Positions 47,801 through 58,068 of a stretch of DNA of 64,000 nt are shown in pieces (within the stretch, counting starts at the first letter, position 1; every line of letters begins with the position of its first letter). The translations under genes and the position numbers were made by a program. This stretch comes from Platanthera guangdongensis (Eukaryota > Streptophyta > Magnoliopsida > Asparagales > Orchidaceae): NCBI GenBank assembly GCA_039583875.1, contig CM077152.1:18835059-18899058 (forward strand), given 5' to 3'. The notes under the pieces are model-generated. The model ran no database searches. It had not been told where the DNA came from and saw only the letters and a program-made list of their open reading frames with translations.

Positions 47801-49255
47801 TGCCCCCAAAAAATGACATCCCCGGGTATAAATACCCGGGCCAAGGTGGGAGCCGTCCGGCCCCTCCACATAGGGCTGAACCGGTTGGTTCAGCCCTTGG
47901 CCGACCGATTCTACTGAGTGGGGGCCCCTTCGTTGCTCATCGTCTCCTTGCGCCTGCGAGCATAATAACGCCCCGAGAATCGGGCCGCGGTCGGGCGCGT
48001 AACACTTTATTATTAAGAAGAAAATTGTTTTTCATTTTCATGTTTGCTTTTCAAAGTCTGCGTGTATCTCAGTAAAAATTTCTCCAGCCTTTTAATTTTT
48101 TATGTTATTTATCAAATAAACCTATTGAATGATAGACATGATGTAATAAGTCTTTATTATTTAGCATATAACTTTTAAGCATTCTTCACAGTTTTGTCCC
48201 AGAGGAACAAGATTAATTATACAAAGCATCCGGAAAGATAACAAAAGACATCGGTGCCATTACTTTTACATTATTTAAGCAGTGCCCATACCACTATTGC
48301 GAAGATACTTTATCAATGCTCTAAAGTACAGTTATCCTTATGTTTTTTTTTCTTGCATGGTTCTATGATACTAACAAAGAACGAGCTTCATAGTGAAACT
48401 TAAGTTGAGATCTTTGAGATGCATCTCCTTAGGCTCTGATTGGCGCGGCTGCAGCGACTGAATAAGCAGTAGTGGGAAGCAGTGGTGAAATAATCAGCTG
48501 TTTTACAGAGTGGTGACAAAATCTGTGAATCTGTTTGGAAGAGCAACGTTTGCAGTGCTATCTATATACATTATATAACTTAATATTTAATATATTTAAT
48601 ATAATAATTTATAATAATAATATTAATAATATATATAACTTAATATTTAATATATTTAATATTTAATAATATTAATTTAATATTAAAAAAAAGGCAGCAG
48701 CGCTGCATCCAAAAGGTTTGGCTGCCGCGCTGCTACGTTTTCTGAGTCGCGAAACAGGTTCCGCGACTCAGAAACCGCCGGCCACCGCTCTTTTGAGCGG
48801 TGGCTGATGCCACCGTGCACCCCCTCCAACATTGTTTGGCGCGGCGTTTTAAAAAACCGCGGCACCCCACCCCTAAAACGCCGCGCCAAACAGAGCCTTA
48901 GTAAATGCTTTTTAATCTGCGGCTTGGTATTGAGACCACTTAAGATGGTAGTTTGCAATGTTTCCACTTTTCATTGAATTTCCTTAATTTTGGAAGCAAT
49001 GATCTAATTATGCATCGAAGTGCAGAACTGATTGGAGAATCATTTCCAAGATGATCCTACTTGTGTTCTTTACAATATAAATCCTCTTGTATTTAATTTT
49101 TCTAGTGATCTTTGTAGGTTACAAGAGTGAGAAATGCCTTGGCATATGCAACCCACCAATTTTTCCAAGAAAATGGATTTGTTTGGATCTCAACTCCTAT
49201 TATTACTGCATCAGACTGTGAAGGCGCCGGAGAACAATTCCGTGTTACCACTTTG
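35829..49255 (+). CDS. SYNO: organellar asparaginyl-tRNA synthetase, 5' five exons
   Basis: Charges tRNA-Asn in chloroplasts/mitochondria (Arabidopsis SYNO/NS1/OVA8 type). Exons: 35829-36263, 36983-37051, 40011-40121, 41766-41873, 49118-49255. All end in phase 0 with GT-AG introns, giving 287 codons. Residues 1 to about 80 are Ser/Arg-rich, a transit peptide. The OB-fold anticodon-binding domain follows ([59 protein letters not shown]). Exon 4 gives [20 protein letters not shown], and exon 5 starts the class II core ([20 protein letters not shown]). Motifs 2 and 3 are absent from the window: either intron 5 exceeds 14.7 kb or the gene is truncated. The start at 35829 gives a normal transit peptide; an in-frame ATG at 35571 would add 86 less likely residues. 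Intron 4 holds a Gypsy element. Confidence 0.9.
37918..38217 (-). other. unrecognised antisense open frame in tRNA-synthetase intron 2
   Basis: A 99-codon open frame of coding-like, GC-richer composition ([36 protein letters not shown]) within AT-rich intron DNA. I do not recognise it. The composition jump suggests an inserted gene fragment or the first exon of a small gene. The rest of intron 2 (37052-37917 and 38218-40010) has a G-run at 38470-38482 and another richer block at 39100-39430, and no other gene is evident. Confidence 0.3.
40643..41663. mobile_element. long-TIR DNA element in tRNA-synthetase intron 3
   Basis: A 1021-bp segment whose two ends are inverted copies over about 34 bp (left GGGAATTGGTATTTGTATCC then CATAAATGGATATT; right end is the inverse with about five mismatches). 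The interior (40750-41420) is GC-richer than the intron and has an open frame at 40934-41152 with no domain I recognise. No clean target duplication is visible (CATAATAA and TTTAACAA match at 5 of 8). The long TIR and gene-like interior suggest a Pack-type element. Confidence 0.55.
42418..42740 (-). repeat. 3' LTR of Gypsy element in intron 4
   Basis: A 323-bp LTR matching 47700-48004. It contains a 20-bp inverted repeat CCCGGGTATAAATACCCGGG (42539-42558) with the TATA box at its centre, and paired GGCTGAACCGGTTGGTTCAGCC and CCGGCCGG words. Confidence 0.9.
42745..47669 (-). pseudogene. Gypsy gag-pol polyprotein remnant with chromodomain
   Basis: Probable start MVTTRTQ at 47669, stopped after seven codons; the long frame resumes from 47633. 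In order on the minus strand: Gag ([40 protein letters not shown]), zinc knuckle ([15 protein letters not shown]), aspartic protease ([13 protein letters not shown]), RT ([10 protein letters not shown] near 45380; FFDDILIYS near 45010, with Phe for the usual Tyr), RNase H ([40 protein letters not shown]), integrase (zinc-binding region near 43950, [41 protein letters not shown]), and a C-terminal chromodomain ([18 protein letters not shown] then TAG where Trp is expected). At least nine stops or frame changes; inactive. Confidence 0.9.
47686..47697 (-). other. primer-binding site of intron-4 Gypsy element
   Basis: TGATATCAGAGG on the minus strand, two bases after the 5' LTR. It matches the initiator-Met tRNA primer site TGGTATCAGAGC with small changes. 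Confidence 0.7.
47700..48004 (-). repeat. 5' LTR of Gypsy element in intron 4
   Basis: A 305-bp LTR. The palindromic TATA block lies at 47821-47840, identical to that of the other LTR, while surrounding sequence has diverged and lost a short GGCTGAACCGG segment. Moderate LTR divergence suggests an insertion older than the element at 9396. Confidence 0.9.
48432..48897. mobile_element. Tourist-like MITE (PIF/Harbinger) in tRNA-synthetase intron 4
   Basis: A 466-bp element with inverted ends GGCTCTGATTGGCGCGGC and GCCGCGCCAAACAGAGCC and perfect TTA duplicates at 48429-48431 and 48898-48900. The interior has an AT-only stretch (48565-48690) and inverted GCGGCAGC-type blocks; no coding capacity. 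Confidence 0.85.
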
Positions 49256-49455
49256 GTATAAAATCACCTTTAAATTATTTTCTTGCAAATTTTCTGGACA
49301 GTAATCTTGCGTTGGTGATTAATGATATTTTACATGTTTTCTCATCTCTATTAAATTTATTATTTCATCAAAAATGATGCCCATTTACATCTATCTTGGC
49401 ATTATTATAGATGCTGATTATTTATGCTTTCATTTTATATAATCTTTCTACTAAG

Positions 49456-49899
49456 TAGACGTGCATAAAAAGCCTGAGTTTGAAAGACCGGCCTGGGATG
49501 TCTGCCCTGTTAGGTTTGGGCCTAGGCCCACCCCACGCTAGGCTCATGGGAGCTTAACAATTCGCCTTTTTGGTTGTGGCTTGGCCTGGTGTCCTGATCG
49601 AGCTGAACCCATGCCAGGCGTATCAGGGCTTGAAAATTTGATACCTGCTCAGCATTACCATTGGGCAGCTCCTAACTTTAAATTTGGGCACTGCCCAATT
49701 AGTGCCGCCTGTTGGATGGAGGCTGGACATTTAATGCTTGGCCTCTCCGAGTGGCTTAGTTGGCCAGTCTTGGCCTGACCCGATCAATCAAACCCAGGCA
49801 AGCTCCCTTTTCAAAGGGTTAAGGGGGGACCTGGGCTTAGTTACAAATGTCCCAGCTTGGCAAGCTCGGGTGTGTTAGGCTTTTCTTTTTTACACCCTA
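49456..49899. mobile_element. hAT-type MITE
   Basis: A 444-bp element with ends TAGACGTGCATAAAAAGCC and the inverse GGCTTTTC...TACACCCTA. It is flanked by 8-bp duplicates CTACTAAG (49448-49455) and CTAATAAG (49900-49907), 7 of 8 identical. The interior is full of GGCCTAGGCCC/GGCTTGGCC words. Ends resemble the hAT MITE at 5103. Confidence 0.7.
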
Positions 49900-50888
49900 C
49901 TAATAAGACATAGTAAGAGCGCAAAGCGAATATTTAGAGGCATCACAATTTGCCCTTTTTTGTGGTACTTCTCTCATTGTTTCCACTTTCACCCCCCTTG
50001 AAGCCACCCCATCATCATCCGTGAAGTCATTGCATCTCTCTGACGACTCTATCACTAATGTCACTGACAATGTGCGGAGGTGCTCGCATGTGGGGGAGTT
50101 GCCCTTGTATGTAGGCTAGATTTTCACAAGGTCTCGTGGCCGAACCCATCGTGAATCGTGCCGATGCCACCTCGCGTGATGATGTCTTCGCGATCCTCAT
50201 AAAGAGGTCGCACAGGCGCGTTGCCTGGATCTCTCGCTTCGTCTGCCTCCTGCGGAGTGTCCTATCTCCGTGTCGAGGCTCCTCTCGACAACCTACTTTC
50301 TCGATCCATCCTCTCCACCAGATCGCAAAAAACTTGGTAGGTTGCCATGTCATGATCTGCACCTCGGTGCAAGTCACAATAGGGGAGGTCCTCCTGCATT
50401 GCTGCTATCAGGCTTGGACGCCTCGGGACCTCCTCATCAGGCGATTGCCATCAACCCGTGAGATGGAGAGGGGCGACACCCTCTTCGTTCATCACCTCGA
50501 CATTTCTCGTGCGAGTGGTAGCGATCTCACTCGAAGTTGCGAGGTCCACCTAGCTGCCTCCGTGGTGTTGTTGCGGCGGGCATTAGATGCCTCCTATCTA
50601 AATGTGCGGGCCATTGTTGCGGCACGTGATGGCGTTCTTCCGCTCGCTTTCTCTCTGGATTTCTTATTTCCTCATGTCGTTAGTCTTGGTTGGCTCTGGC
50701 TGTTCCCCTCGGGTTAACCGCATCAGTGGGGCAAGGAAGGATCTGTTCGTCGCCTTGCCCTAGATATATCGGTTCGCCCGGTCGACGAGTTCTTCGAAAG
50801 AGACCGAAAGGGGTAGTGGTTCGCAACCGACTTCCAACTTGAGCAACCCCTCCTTTAACTCGCACATCAACACAAATTTAAGTGTATG

Positions 50889-52226
50889 TGATGTAGGGGT
50901 AGGCTACTGGTGCACAAAACCTACAACGCTAGGTGTGAGTGCCAGGGTGACACGCTAATCTAACTCTACATGCAATGTAATGATCGACATTTTGACGAAT
51001 AAATTAGAGCAATGATAACTTATATTTAACAACACACCCATATTTAGAATTGAAAAACAACTAATTAATTTGACAAATTATAATGGCTTCCTCCGCGCGG
51101 AGGGCCAAAGCGAAGCGTGCGGCGAATGTCTCCCCCTGCAAATTATTAGTGTACCAAAACAAATTCTACGAGCAAAAATCACAGCACACACGTTTATTCA
51201 CCAAATGAAAGTGTCAAATCAAATTACACAATGCTACAAAAGCTCACAAAGTAGAGGGTTGAACCGGGACACTGAAGAATTTGAAGTCCGGATGTGTAGA
51301 TCGACGATCAGAGGTGGATCCGGCAGCGGGAAAACAAAGGCGGTGGTTGTCCTCGGCGGTAAACGGTGAGATCGGGTGAGAAAAGGGTAGATCCGACCAA
51401 GTACAAGTAGATCCGGGTCGGGGAGGGATGAATCCGCTATTTTAGGTTGGGTCCGGACAAAAATGGAAGGTACGGGTGGTGGGAATAACGGATTGAGGCT
51501 GAAATTCCAAGATCTGAGTGGATCTAGAGAAGTAAGGTGATTTGGAGGTGGTTCCACGAAGAGGAGGGGATGAGGAGGCCGGCCGGTGGTAGGGAGGGGA
51601 AACAAGAGGTGGCAGAGGCTTCCTGGATGGGGGGGTGGAATGGGCGGTTGGCAACAACACAACAGGGTGGCCGGTGGTTGAAATAGGGCTGGAAACTATA
51701 GGTTTGAACAGTAAATTGCATAAATGAACAGTAAATAAAAGAAAACAGTGCACTGAAAACCTGGGCAGCAAACAGTTGGTTTTGGGGAGCTTGTAGAGGC
51801 TTCGGTAAGGAGTTTTGGAGGAGGAGAATGAGGGTTAGGGTTAGGGGGCACTTTGGGGAGGAAGATACAAGCCTAAGAGTCGTCACCTAGGGTTCCATAG
51901 AGTCGGCACCGTGGCGGAATCGCAGGAATCCGGGAATAGCTTTCTCCAAATTCTGCAATGACTTGGTTCAGCCTCTTAGACCAATATTTATAATAAAAAA
52001 GAAGCACTCGGCATCCCAATCAATGGCTATGATTGGCCGGCGGGAGATGCCTCAGAATACATAAGTAAAAGTCCAAAAAAATAAAGTAATATAAGATTTT
52101 GACTCGCGGCGACGCTCCAGACGCAATCGCGGAGTCCGATCGTCGATCCGGACACGCCATATATGGAAAGTTGCCAAATCAGCCCCAAACGGGCCCAAAG
52201 CGCGTCCACATTTCTGCTCCGCATCA
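50889..52226 (-). repeat. 3' LTR of deleted Gypsy element
   Basis: A 1338-bp LTR matching 55119-56434 closely. A minus-strand TATA box (TATAAATA) lies at 51985-51992. Long antisense frames inside it (Pro/Ser-rich) are LTR sequence, not genes. Related plus-strand LTRs occur at 59672-60744 and 61519-62908. Confidence 0.9.
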
Positions 52227-52489
52227 ATCTCCCCGACTTGAAAGAATTTATCTCCCGATGAATTGGGATCAGAATTCTCTCGCTGCTCGGCAGGTACAAC
52301 TCGAAGAGGTCCATCAGAAGTCATCCAAGTGTCGTCGGCGGAAGGGTGTCCTCGCCAATCAATTCCCCCTGACTGAAAAGCTGTCATCTCCGGTGAATGG
52401 AGAAGGCCGTGCTGATGTCGAAGTCCAGGGGTGAATCAATCAAGATCTGCTGTAAGTATCCAAGCGTCATCTTCGTCGGGGCGGCCCCG

Positions 52490-53140
52490 TCAATGTACCA
52501 AGTAGCGACAGCGCTGCCCATCTGAAGTAGGAACAAGTTGGTGGATTCTGAACTCTGTGATGCTCTCATCTCTCATCTCTCGAAAGATGGGTCCCAGTGC
52601 GATCGGTGGTGCCGGTGGTGAAACCAGAGAAGACGAGTCCCCAGGTGGGTGGATGTCAACAGTGGGTGGACTGGGGTAGCCATCAGACGATGGTGACGTA
52701 AGTGGGTGGTAAGGTAACGACAGTGGGGGTGGGGGTGGCTGGACATCTCCACTATTCGGGTCCACATACTCGTGATGCTCGTAGTACAGTGTCAGATCCT
52801 CAACATTAAACACTGGATGAACTCTCATACTTGCTGGGATATCGAGCCTGTAGGCGTTTGTCCTAATACGACTAATAATTGAGTAAGGACCCATTCGCCT
52901 GACACTTAGCTTTTTGGCAGGCACCGAGGGGAGCCTCTCAGGACGGATTCGCACCATTACTTTCTCACCTTCATTAAATATTTGCTCTCGCCTCTGCTTA
53001 TCTGCATGAGTTTTATAGTTTTCATTGCTCGTTATTATCCGTCGGCGGACCGACTCATGCCACTCATGCAAATGTCGTGTAAAAGACTCAGCAGACTCAT
53101 GCAGGTAATGCAAACGATGCAAAGACAACACGACAGACAC
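52490..53140 (-). pseudogene. Gypsy integrase C-terminal region
   Basis: Minus-strand frame with HADKQRREQIFNEGEKVMVR, KKLSVRRMGPYSIISRIRTN and VHPVFNVEDLTLYYEHHEY: the integrase C-terminal/GPY-F module that ends Gypsy polyproteins, followed by a Pro-rich tail. The catalytic integrase core, RNase H, RT and protease expected upstream are deleted, with the junction near 53140-53160. Confidence 0.8.
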
Positions 53141-53149
53141 GGTACCCTC

Positions 53150-54320
53150 CTTCTAGGAAAATCTAATAATGCCGGAGATGTCTTTAAAATATGATGGCCT
53201 ATCAGGAGGTTCTTTCGGTGGAATATAAAAATATTCATCTAATGTGAGACACGTGCTCAGATGATCTTGAGAGACAACTATACTCAAATATAAGCTCGTA
53301 ACGAGTCGGATGTCTCTCAGGGAACGTAACACATCAGGGGGCTCACGAGGAGGTGTGCACAACAAGTCATCGCGGATAAGACGATCACCTGGGTGAAAAC
53401 TGTGCACACAGACTAGAAGTTGTGACTCTAGAATATGGGGAGCGTCCTAGTCAAGAAAGAACTCATCGGGTGGTTCAGTAGGTGGCATGTCCCAAAACTC
53501 ATCCAGAGTGTGAGGTGTCATAAGGTCGGTGCTCACAATATGAGTATGCTCAAGTGGACTCACGGTAGGCCGTACATATGTCATGCTCCACTCATGGTCC
53601 CTTCTCTAGGGCAAGACCAGAGATGATAATGAAAGAGGTCTCAAACCTGAGTGGTTCACCTGAGTCTCATCCTCACCAAGATGCAGCGGATCATCAGGTG
53701 GCTCAACAGGGAGCTCGTCATAGGGCTCGTCACTATGATCAAGGTCCTCCCAATGAGTACCATCGAAAGAGGTAGTGCCCCCGTGCATGGGTGACATAGC
53801 CACTACGAGATCAACACCAGTCTCTGAGCTCTCGGTCATAATGTGGCTCAGGGTAATGCCAAGGGAAAAGCGGCATGGACCTACGCACAAGAATGAGTCT
53901 GCGGGTGCGGTGTCAAGACATGAATCTAGGGTATGAGTGTAAATCAACCCCGGACATGCCAAAAGTGGAGGTGTGGGTCAGGGGCACCACACTACAGACT
54001 CAATAGGTCGTTTCATGCTCACCCTCCGTCGGAGTCACAAGAGACGGGTCAGAAACAAAATATAGAACACTCACGGGGCTAAGCATCTTGCTAGGGTGAG
54101 AGCAATCCATATCAGACATCACTTTCGTCGTGGGTGACAGGACAGTGGTAGGCGTCGTGGTGACCTCAGTATGAGAAGGACTCGTACTGCGGAGGTCAAG
54201 GTGAGGGTCCAACCGACCAGCTCTGGCGGATCTAAAAGACTGTTCGTAATGAAGGACAAGCTGATACGTTTGCTCGAGGGACTTTGAGCTACGATAAACC
54301 ACCTTAGTACGAATGTCAGA
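53150..54320 (-). pseudogene. degenerate spacer between gag and integrase fragment
   Basis: Minus-strand acidic, Pro-rich frames (DGTHWEDLDHSDEPYDELP, VEPPDDPLHLGEDE; PPREPPDVLRSLRDI) interrupted by stops. The first part (54302-54000) continues the Gag C-terminal region (KSLEQTYQLVLHYEQSFRSA). The rest has no enzyme motif. Confidence 0.5.
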
Positions 54321-55046
54321 TTAAAGCCCAGACCGAAATTTGCAAGTGGTCATGGTTGAGTCCTCTCGGATATCACTCCTCACAACTAACTCATCAAAGC
54401 AATCCTTGTACTCAGCGACAGACATGGATTCTTGCTGAAGGGAAAATAATTGGTCGAGCAAGCGACTCCGATATGATGAAGGTAGGTACCTCTGACACAA
54501 TGTATGCTTCATGTCTACCCAACTAGTGATGCGTCGAAGACAGTCTCGCTCGCGGGTCCTTTCAACGCTAGCCCAATAAGCCCTCGTCTGATCTAAATGT
54601 CTAAGTTTCGCAATCTTAACGCGACGCTCACCGAATAACTCAAACTGATTAAGATAATACTCAATATCCACGAGCCAATAACTGAAAGACTCTGGATTTG
54701 ATGAGCCGTCAAAGGAAGGGGAAACTGTACGAAACTGACTCTCAAGATCTCTCTCAAAGTGACGATCCTCATAATAGTCATTCCTACGGTAATCGGGTCG
54801 AGTCGAAGGATCAACACGATCCGTTCACATGCAAAGATATGAACGACGACAATCATCATACTGATCGTCTCTGGCATAGTGAGGTTGTGTCGGTGGGTCG
54901 GCACGATCTCGGGAAGTGCTGTGCCGCGGACGATAATAATCATCATAATAACGTGAGGATTTCTCTGAAGTCGCTCTATGAGATTGGGTATAGGCAGACT
55001 CAGAATCTCCAAAGAGAGGAGAGGAACGACGACGATAATTAGTCAT
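54321..55046 (-). pseudogene. Gypsy Gag of deleted element
   Basis: Starts MTNYRRRSSPLFGDSESAYT with an Arg/Asp/Tyr-rich N-terminus, stops at TGA after 73 codons, and continues in register with FDGSSNPESFSYWLVDIEYY (seen as DIEYYLNQFELF), RDCLRRITSWVDMKHTLCQR and LFSLQQESMSVAEYKDCFDE. This is the retrotransposon gag domain, ending at a TAA before the next piece. Start chosen 58 bp inside the primer-binding site, as usual. Confidence 0.8.
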
Positions 55047-55103
55047 AGATGAACCTAAAGACTCTATATAACCTACTACTACATATATAAATGGCTTAAC
55101 CTT

Positions 55104-55115
55104 CCTCTGATACCA
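55104..55115 (-). other. primer-binding site of deleted Gypsy element
   Basis: TGGTATCAGAGG on the minus strand, three bases after the 5' LTR; matches the initiator-Met tRNA primer site except for the last base. Confidence 0.8.
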
Positions 55116-55118
55116 AAA

Positions 55119-56434
55119 TGATGTAGGGGTAGACTACTGGTGCACAAAACCTACACCGCTAGCTGTGAGTGCAAGCGTGATACGCTAATCCAACTTTACA
55201 TGCAATGTAATGATCGACATTTTGACGAATAAATTAGAGCAATGATAACTTATATTTAACACCACGCACATATTTAGAATTGAAAAAATAGCTAATTAAT
55301 TTGACAAATTATAATGGCTTCCTCTGCGCGAAGGGCAAAGCGAAGCGTGCGACGAATGTCTTGTCATGCAAATTATTAGTGTACCAAAACAAATTCTACG
55401 AGCAAAAATCACAGCACATACGTTTATTCACCAAATAAAAGTGTCAAATCAAATAACACAATACTACAAAAGCTCACAAAGTAGAGGGTTGAACCGGAAC
55501 ACTGAAAAATTTGAAGTACGGATGTGTAGATCGATGATCGAAGGTGGAACCGACAGCGGGAAAACAAAGACGGTGGCTGTTCTCGACGGTAAACTGTGAG
55601 ATCGGGTGAGAAGAGGGTAGATCCGGCCACGTACAAGTAGATCCGGGCCGGGGAGGGATGGATCTGCTATTTTAGGTTGGGTCCGGACAAAAATGGAAGG
55701 TACGGGTGGTGGGAATAACAGATCGGGGCTGAAATTCCAAGATCCGAGTGGATCTAGAGAAATAGGGTGATTTGGAGGTGGTTCCACGAAGAGGAGGCCG
55801 ACCGGTGGTAGGGAGGGGAAACAAGAGGTGGCGGAGGCTTCCTGGATGGGGTGGAGGAATGGGCGGTTGGCAGCAACACAACAGGGTGGCCGGTGACTGA
55901 AATAGGGCTGGAAACTATAGGTTTGAACAGTAAATTGCATATATGAACAGTAAATAGAAGAAAACAGTGCGCTGAAAACCTGGGCAGCAAACGGTGGGTT
56001 TTGTGGAGCTTGTCGAGGCTTCGACAAGGAGTTTTGGAAGGGGAGAATGAGTGTTAGGGTTAGGGGGTACCTTGGGGAGGAAGATACAAGCCTAGGAGTC
56101 GTCACCTAGGGTTCCACAGAGTCGGCACCGTGGCGGGATCGCGGGAATAGCTTTCTCCAAATTCTGCAATGACTTGGTTCAGTCTCTTTGACTAATATTT
56201 ATAATAAAAAGAAGCACTAGAGCATCCCAATCAACGGCTATGATTGGCCGGCGGGAGATGCCTCAAAATACATGAAATAAAAGTCAAGAAAAAGTAATAT
56301 AAGATTTTGACTCGCGACAACGCTTCAGACACAATGACGGAGTCCGATCGTCGATCCGGGCACGTCATATATGGAAAGTTGCCAAATCAGTCCCGAACGG
56401 GCCCAAAGCGCGTCCACATCTCTGCTACGCATCA
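55119..56434 (-). repeat. 5' LTR of deleted Gypsy element
   Basis: A 1316-bp LTR with a minus-strand TATA box at 56196-56203. It differs from the 3' LTR by scattered substitutions and short indels, a moderately recent insertion. Confidence 0.9.
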
Positions 56435-56957
56435 GTATATCCATTAGCTTCTTGAATCTCCATGACCTCCTCTTGAAAGCTGTTAACATAGTGCCTCAAG
56501 GTCTCCTGTGCTCCTTCGTTAATCGAGAAGAGCGTCTGCACCCCTTTCTTCCTCTTATTACATGTTTTAAACCTCAATATTAGCATTAAGGTTGTAAATA
56601 TCGGATGTCGACGACATATCAGATTGAGTTTTTAAATCTTGGATGAAGGAAGTCAGGGACATGCCGAGGATATTTAAAATATCGGATTTCTATATCTTAT
56701 AAATATTTTTTTATTTTTATGTACAATAATCATAATTATATGTTATAAAGTAGAAAAATATATAACAAATAGATAAAAATGAATCATTTATATTATAAAA
56801 TCAAATCAAATAGTATGTAAGATAAAATATTATTAACACATAAAAAATGTTACATTGTAAAGGATATTATACAAAATTGATTGAAAAAATAAAACGTTAA
56901 CAAATCAAAACAATAAGTTTAATCGATTTAAACATGCATAATATATATATATATATA

Positions 56958-57775
56958 TCTTTATCTATTATAAAGAAGTATCAGAATCAGATCACGACTG
57001 TTAAATAGAAATCACACATTTAATCGCAATCGTTCGATTACAACAACGAATCATGACCGTCCATATTTTTTCTTAGGTCTCCTAAACCTATGATCGGGCA
57101 ACTCAGACATATATATTTTTTTTGGTGGGGGACCCTACAACCCGTTAGCCCAGCAGGTCCATTTCACGACAAAGCAAGCCCGCCCAATCTGCGGGCAGCC
57201 CAAAACTCTGCTGAAGCAGCAACCCGCCAGCAACCCGCCAGCAACCCGTCAGAATAAGCTTCGGGCCCGCCACAACAACTTTTCTATAAAAAGGTTGCTG
57301 CACTATATATACACGAAAAACCCCTCAGCATACACGGTGTGGGAATAAATCCCGCCTACTTACGCGGGAAGGCAGGATTAAATCCCGCCTACTTAGGCGG
57401 GGATTAAATCCCGCCTACTTAGGCGGGGATTAAATCCCGCCTACTTAGGCGGGATTTAATCCCAGGCCCGCCAGGGCGGGCATCGCCCGGCGGGAGGCGG
57501 AGGCGGGCGGTGCCCTCCTCGGTGCGGCCGAACGGCGCCGGGGGCGGGCGCAGCCCGCCGGGAGGCGGGCTTCCGCCGGGGGCGGGCGAAGCCCGCCGGG
57601 CCGTCACCGGATGGGTATTGTTGAGTGCGTTACATGGAACGGACGGTGATGCGGGTGCAGCCCGCAGCGCCCCGTCGTGGGCTGGCGAAGCCAGCCTGGT
57701 GCGGGCGAAGCCCACTGTTACTGGCCGGGTACTGTGGCGCGTACCCATAGGGGCGGAGCCCCGTGTCGGGCACTC

Positions 57776-57776
<1 letters not shown>
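56958..57776 (+). mobile_element. Helitron-like element in a TA tract
   Basis: Candidate Helitron. The 5' end TCTTTATCTATTATAAAGAAG resembles plant Helitron 5' ends beginning TC. The 3' end is a GC hairpin GGGGCGGAGCCCC followed by GTGTCGGGCACTCG, near the CTRR terminus (CTCG here). It lies between (AT)n on the left (56940-56957) and (TA)n on the right (57777-57859), fitting insertion between A and T. The interior has many GCGGGCGAAGCCCGC-type short hairpins and no Rep/helicase. Confidence 0.5.
57343..57463. repeat. 26-bp tandem hairpin repeat
   Basis: Four copies of TAAATCCCGCCTACTTAGGC plus GGGGAT. Each is an inverted repeat (CCCGCCTA/TAGGCGGG with CTT loop overlap); the first copy is diverged (TTACGCGGG). 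It lies within the Helitron-like element. Confidence 0.85.

Positions 57777-57859
<83 letters not shown>
57777..57859. repeat. (TA)n microsatellite
   Basis: About 41 uninterrupted TA dinucleotides directly after the Helitron-like 3' end. It creates spurious Tyr-Ile open frames on both strands. Confidence 0.98.
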
Positions 57860-57861
<2 letters not shown>

Positions 57862-58068
57862 ACAATGCTTGTCTGCTAATATAACATAAACTAAAATAGC
57901 GAACAATATATTTAAAAATTTTGTCTGCCAATATATCGGAAAAAACTAGATATGTCGGCCAATATTTTATAAAATGACATAATCTAATTTTTTTTTTTAA
58001 AAAACATATCGTTTTGTCCTCAAAAATGACATATCAACAGAAATGTTAGGGGGCATTTAAAATAATGA
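57860..58068. other. AT-rich filler between Helitron and gag piece
   Basis: AT-rich sequence with GGCCAATATTTTAT/GCCAATATATCGG words that partly echo ATATCGGATGTCGACGACAT at 56600, hinting at ends of the block that carried the Helitron into gag. No clear inverted repeat. Confidence 0.25.

Larger units (their letters stand above)
42418..48004 (-). mobile_element. full-length decayed Gypsy (chromovirus) element
   Basis: A 5587-bp element antisense to the tRNA synthetase gene, in its intron 4. LTRs lie at 42418-42740 (3') and 47700-48004 (5'), starting (minus strand) TGTTACGC and ending CCATCA/CTATCA. The 5-bp target duplication CTTTA is perfect (42413-42417, 48005-48009). The primer-binding site is at 47686-47697, and a purine-rich tract (GGAGAGGGGAA on the minus strand) lies beside the 3' LTR. 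It encodes gag, protease, RT, RNase H, integrase and a C-terminal chromodomain, all broken by stops. Confidence 0.93.
50889..56434 (-). mobile_element. internally deleted Gypsy element
   Basis: A 5546-bp element with LTRs at 50889-52226 (3') and 55119-56434 (5'), ends TGATG...CATCA, and target duplicates GTATG (50884-50888) and GTATA (56435-56439), 4 of 5 identical. The primer-binding site is at 55104-55115, and a purine tract (GTCGGGGAGAT, minus strand) abuts the 3' LTR. The internal region is only 2.9 kb: gag plus a spacer and the integrase C-terminus. It inserted into an older gag gene. Confidence 0.92.

Noticed and set aside
51234..51886. Pro/Ser-rich antisense frames repeated at 55424-56105
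   Set aside because: They lie wholly inside the two LTRs of the Gypsy element and are duplicated only because LTRs are duplicated.
57510..57931. Open frames ending in long Tyr-Ile repeats
   Set aside because: Translation of the (TA)n tract next to hairpin-rich Helitron-like DNA.
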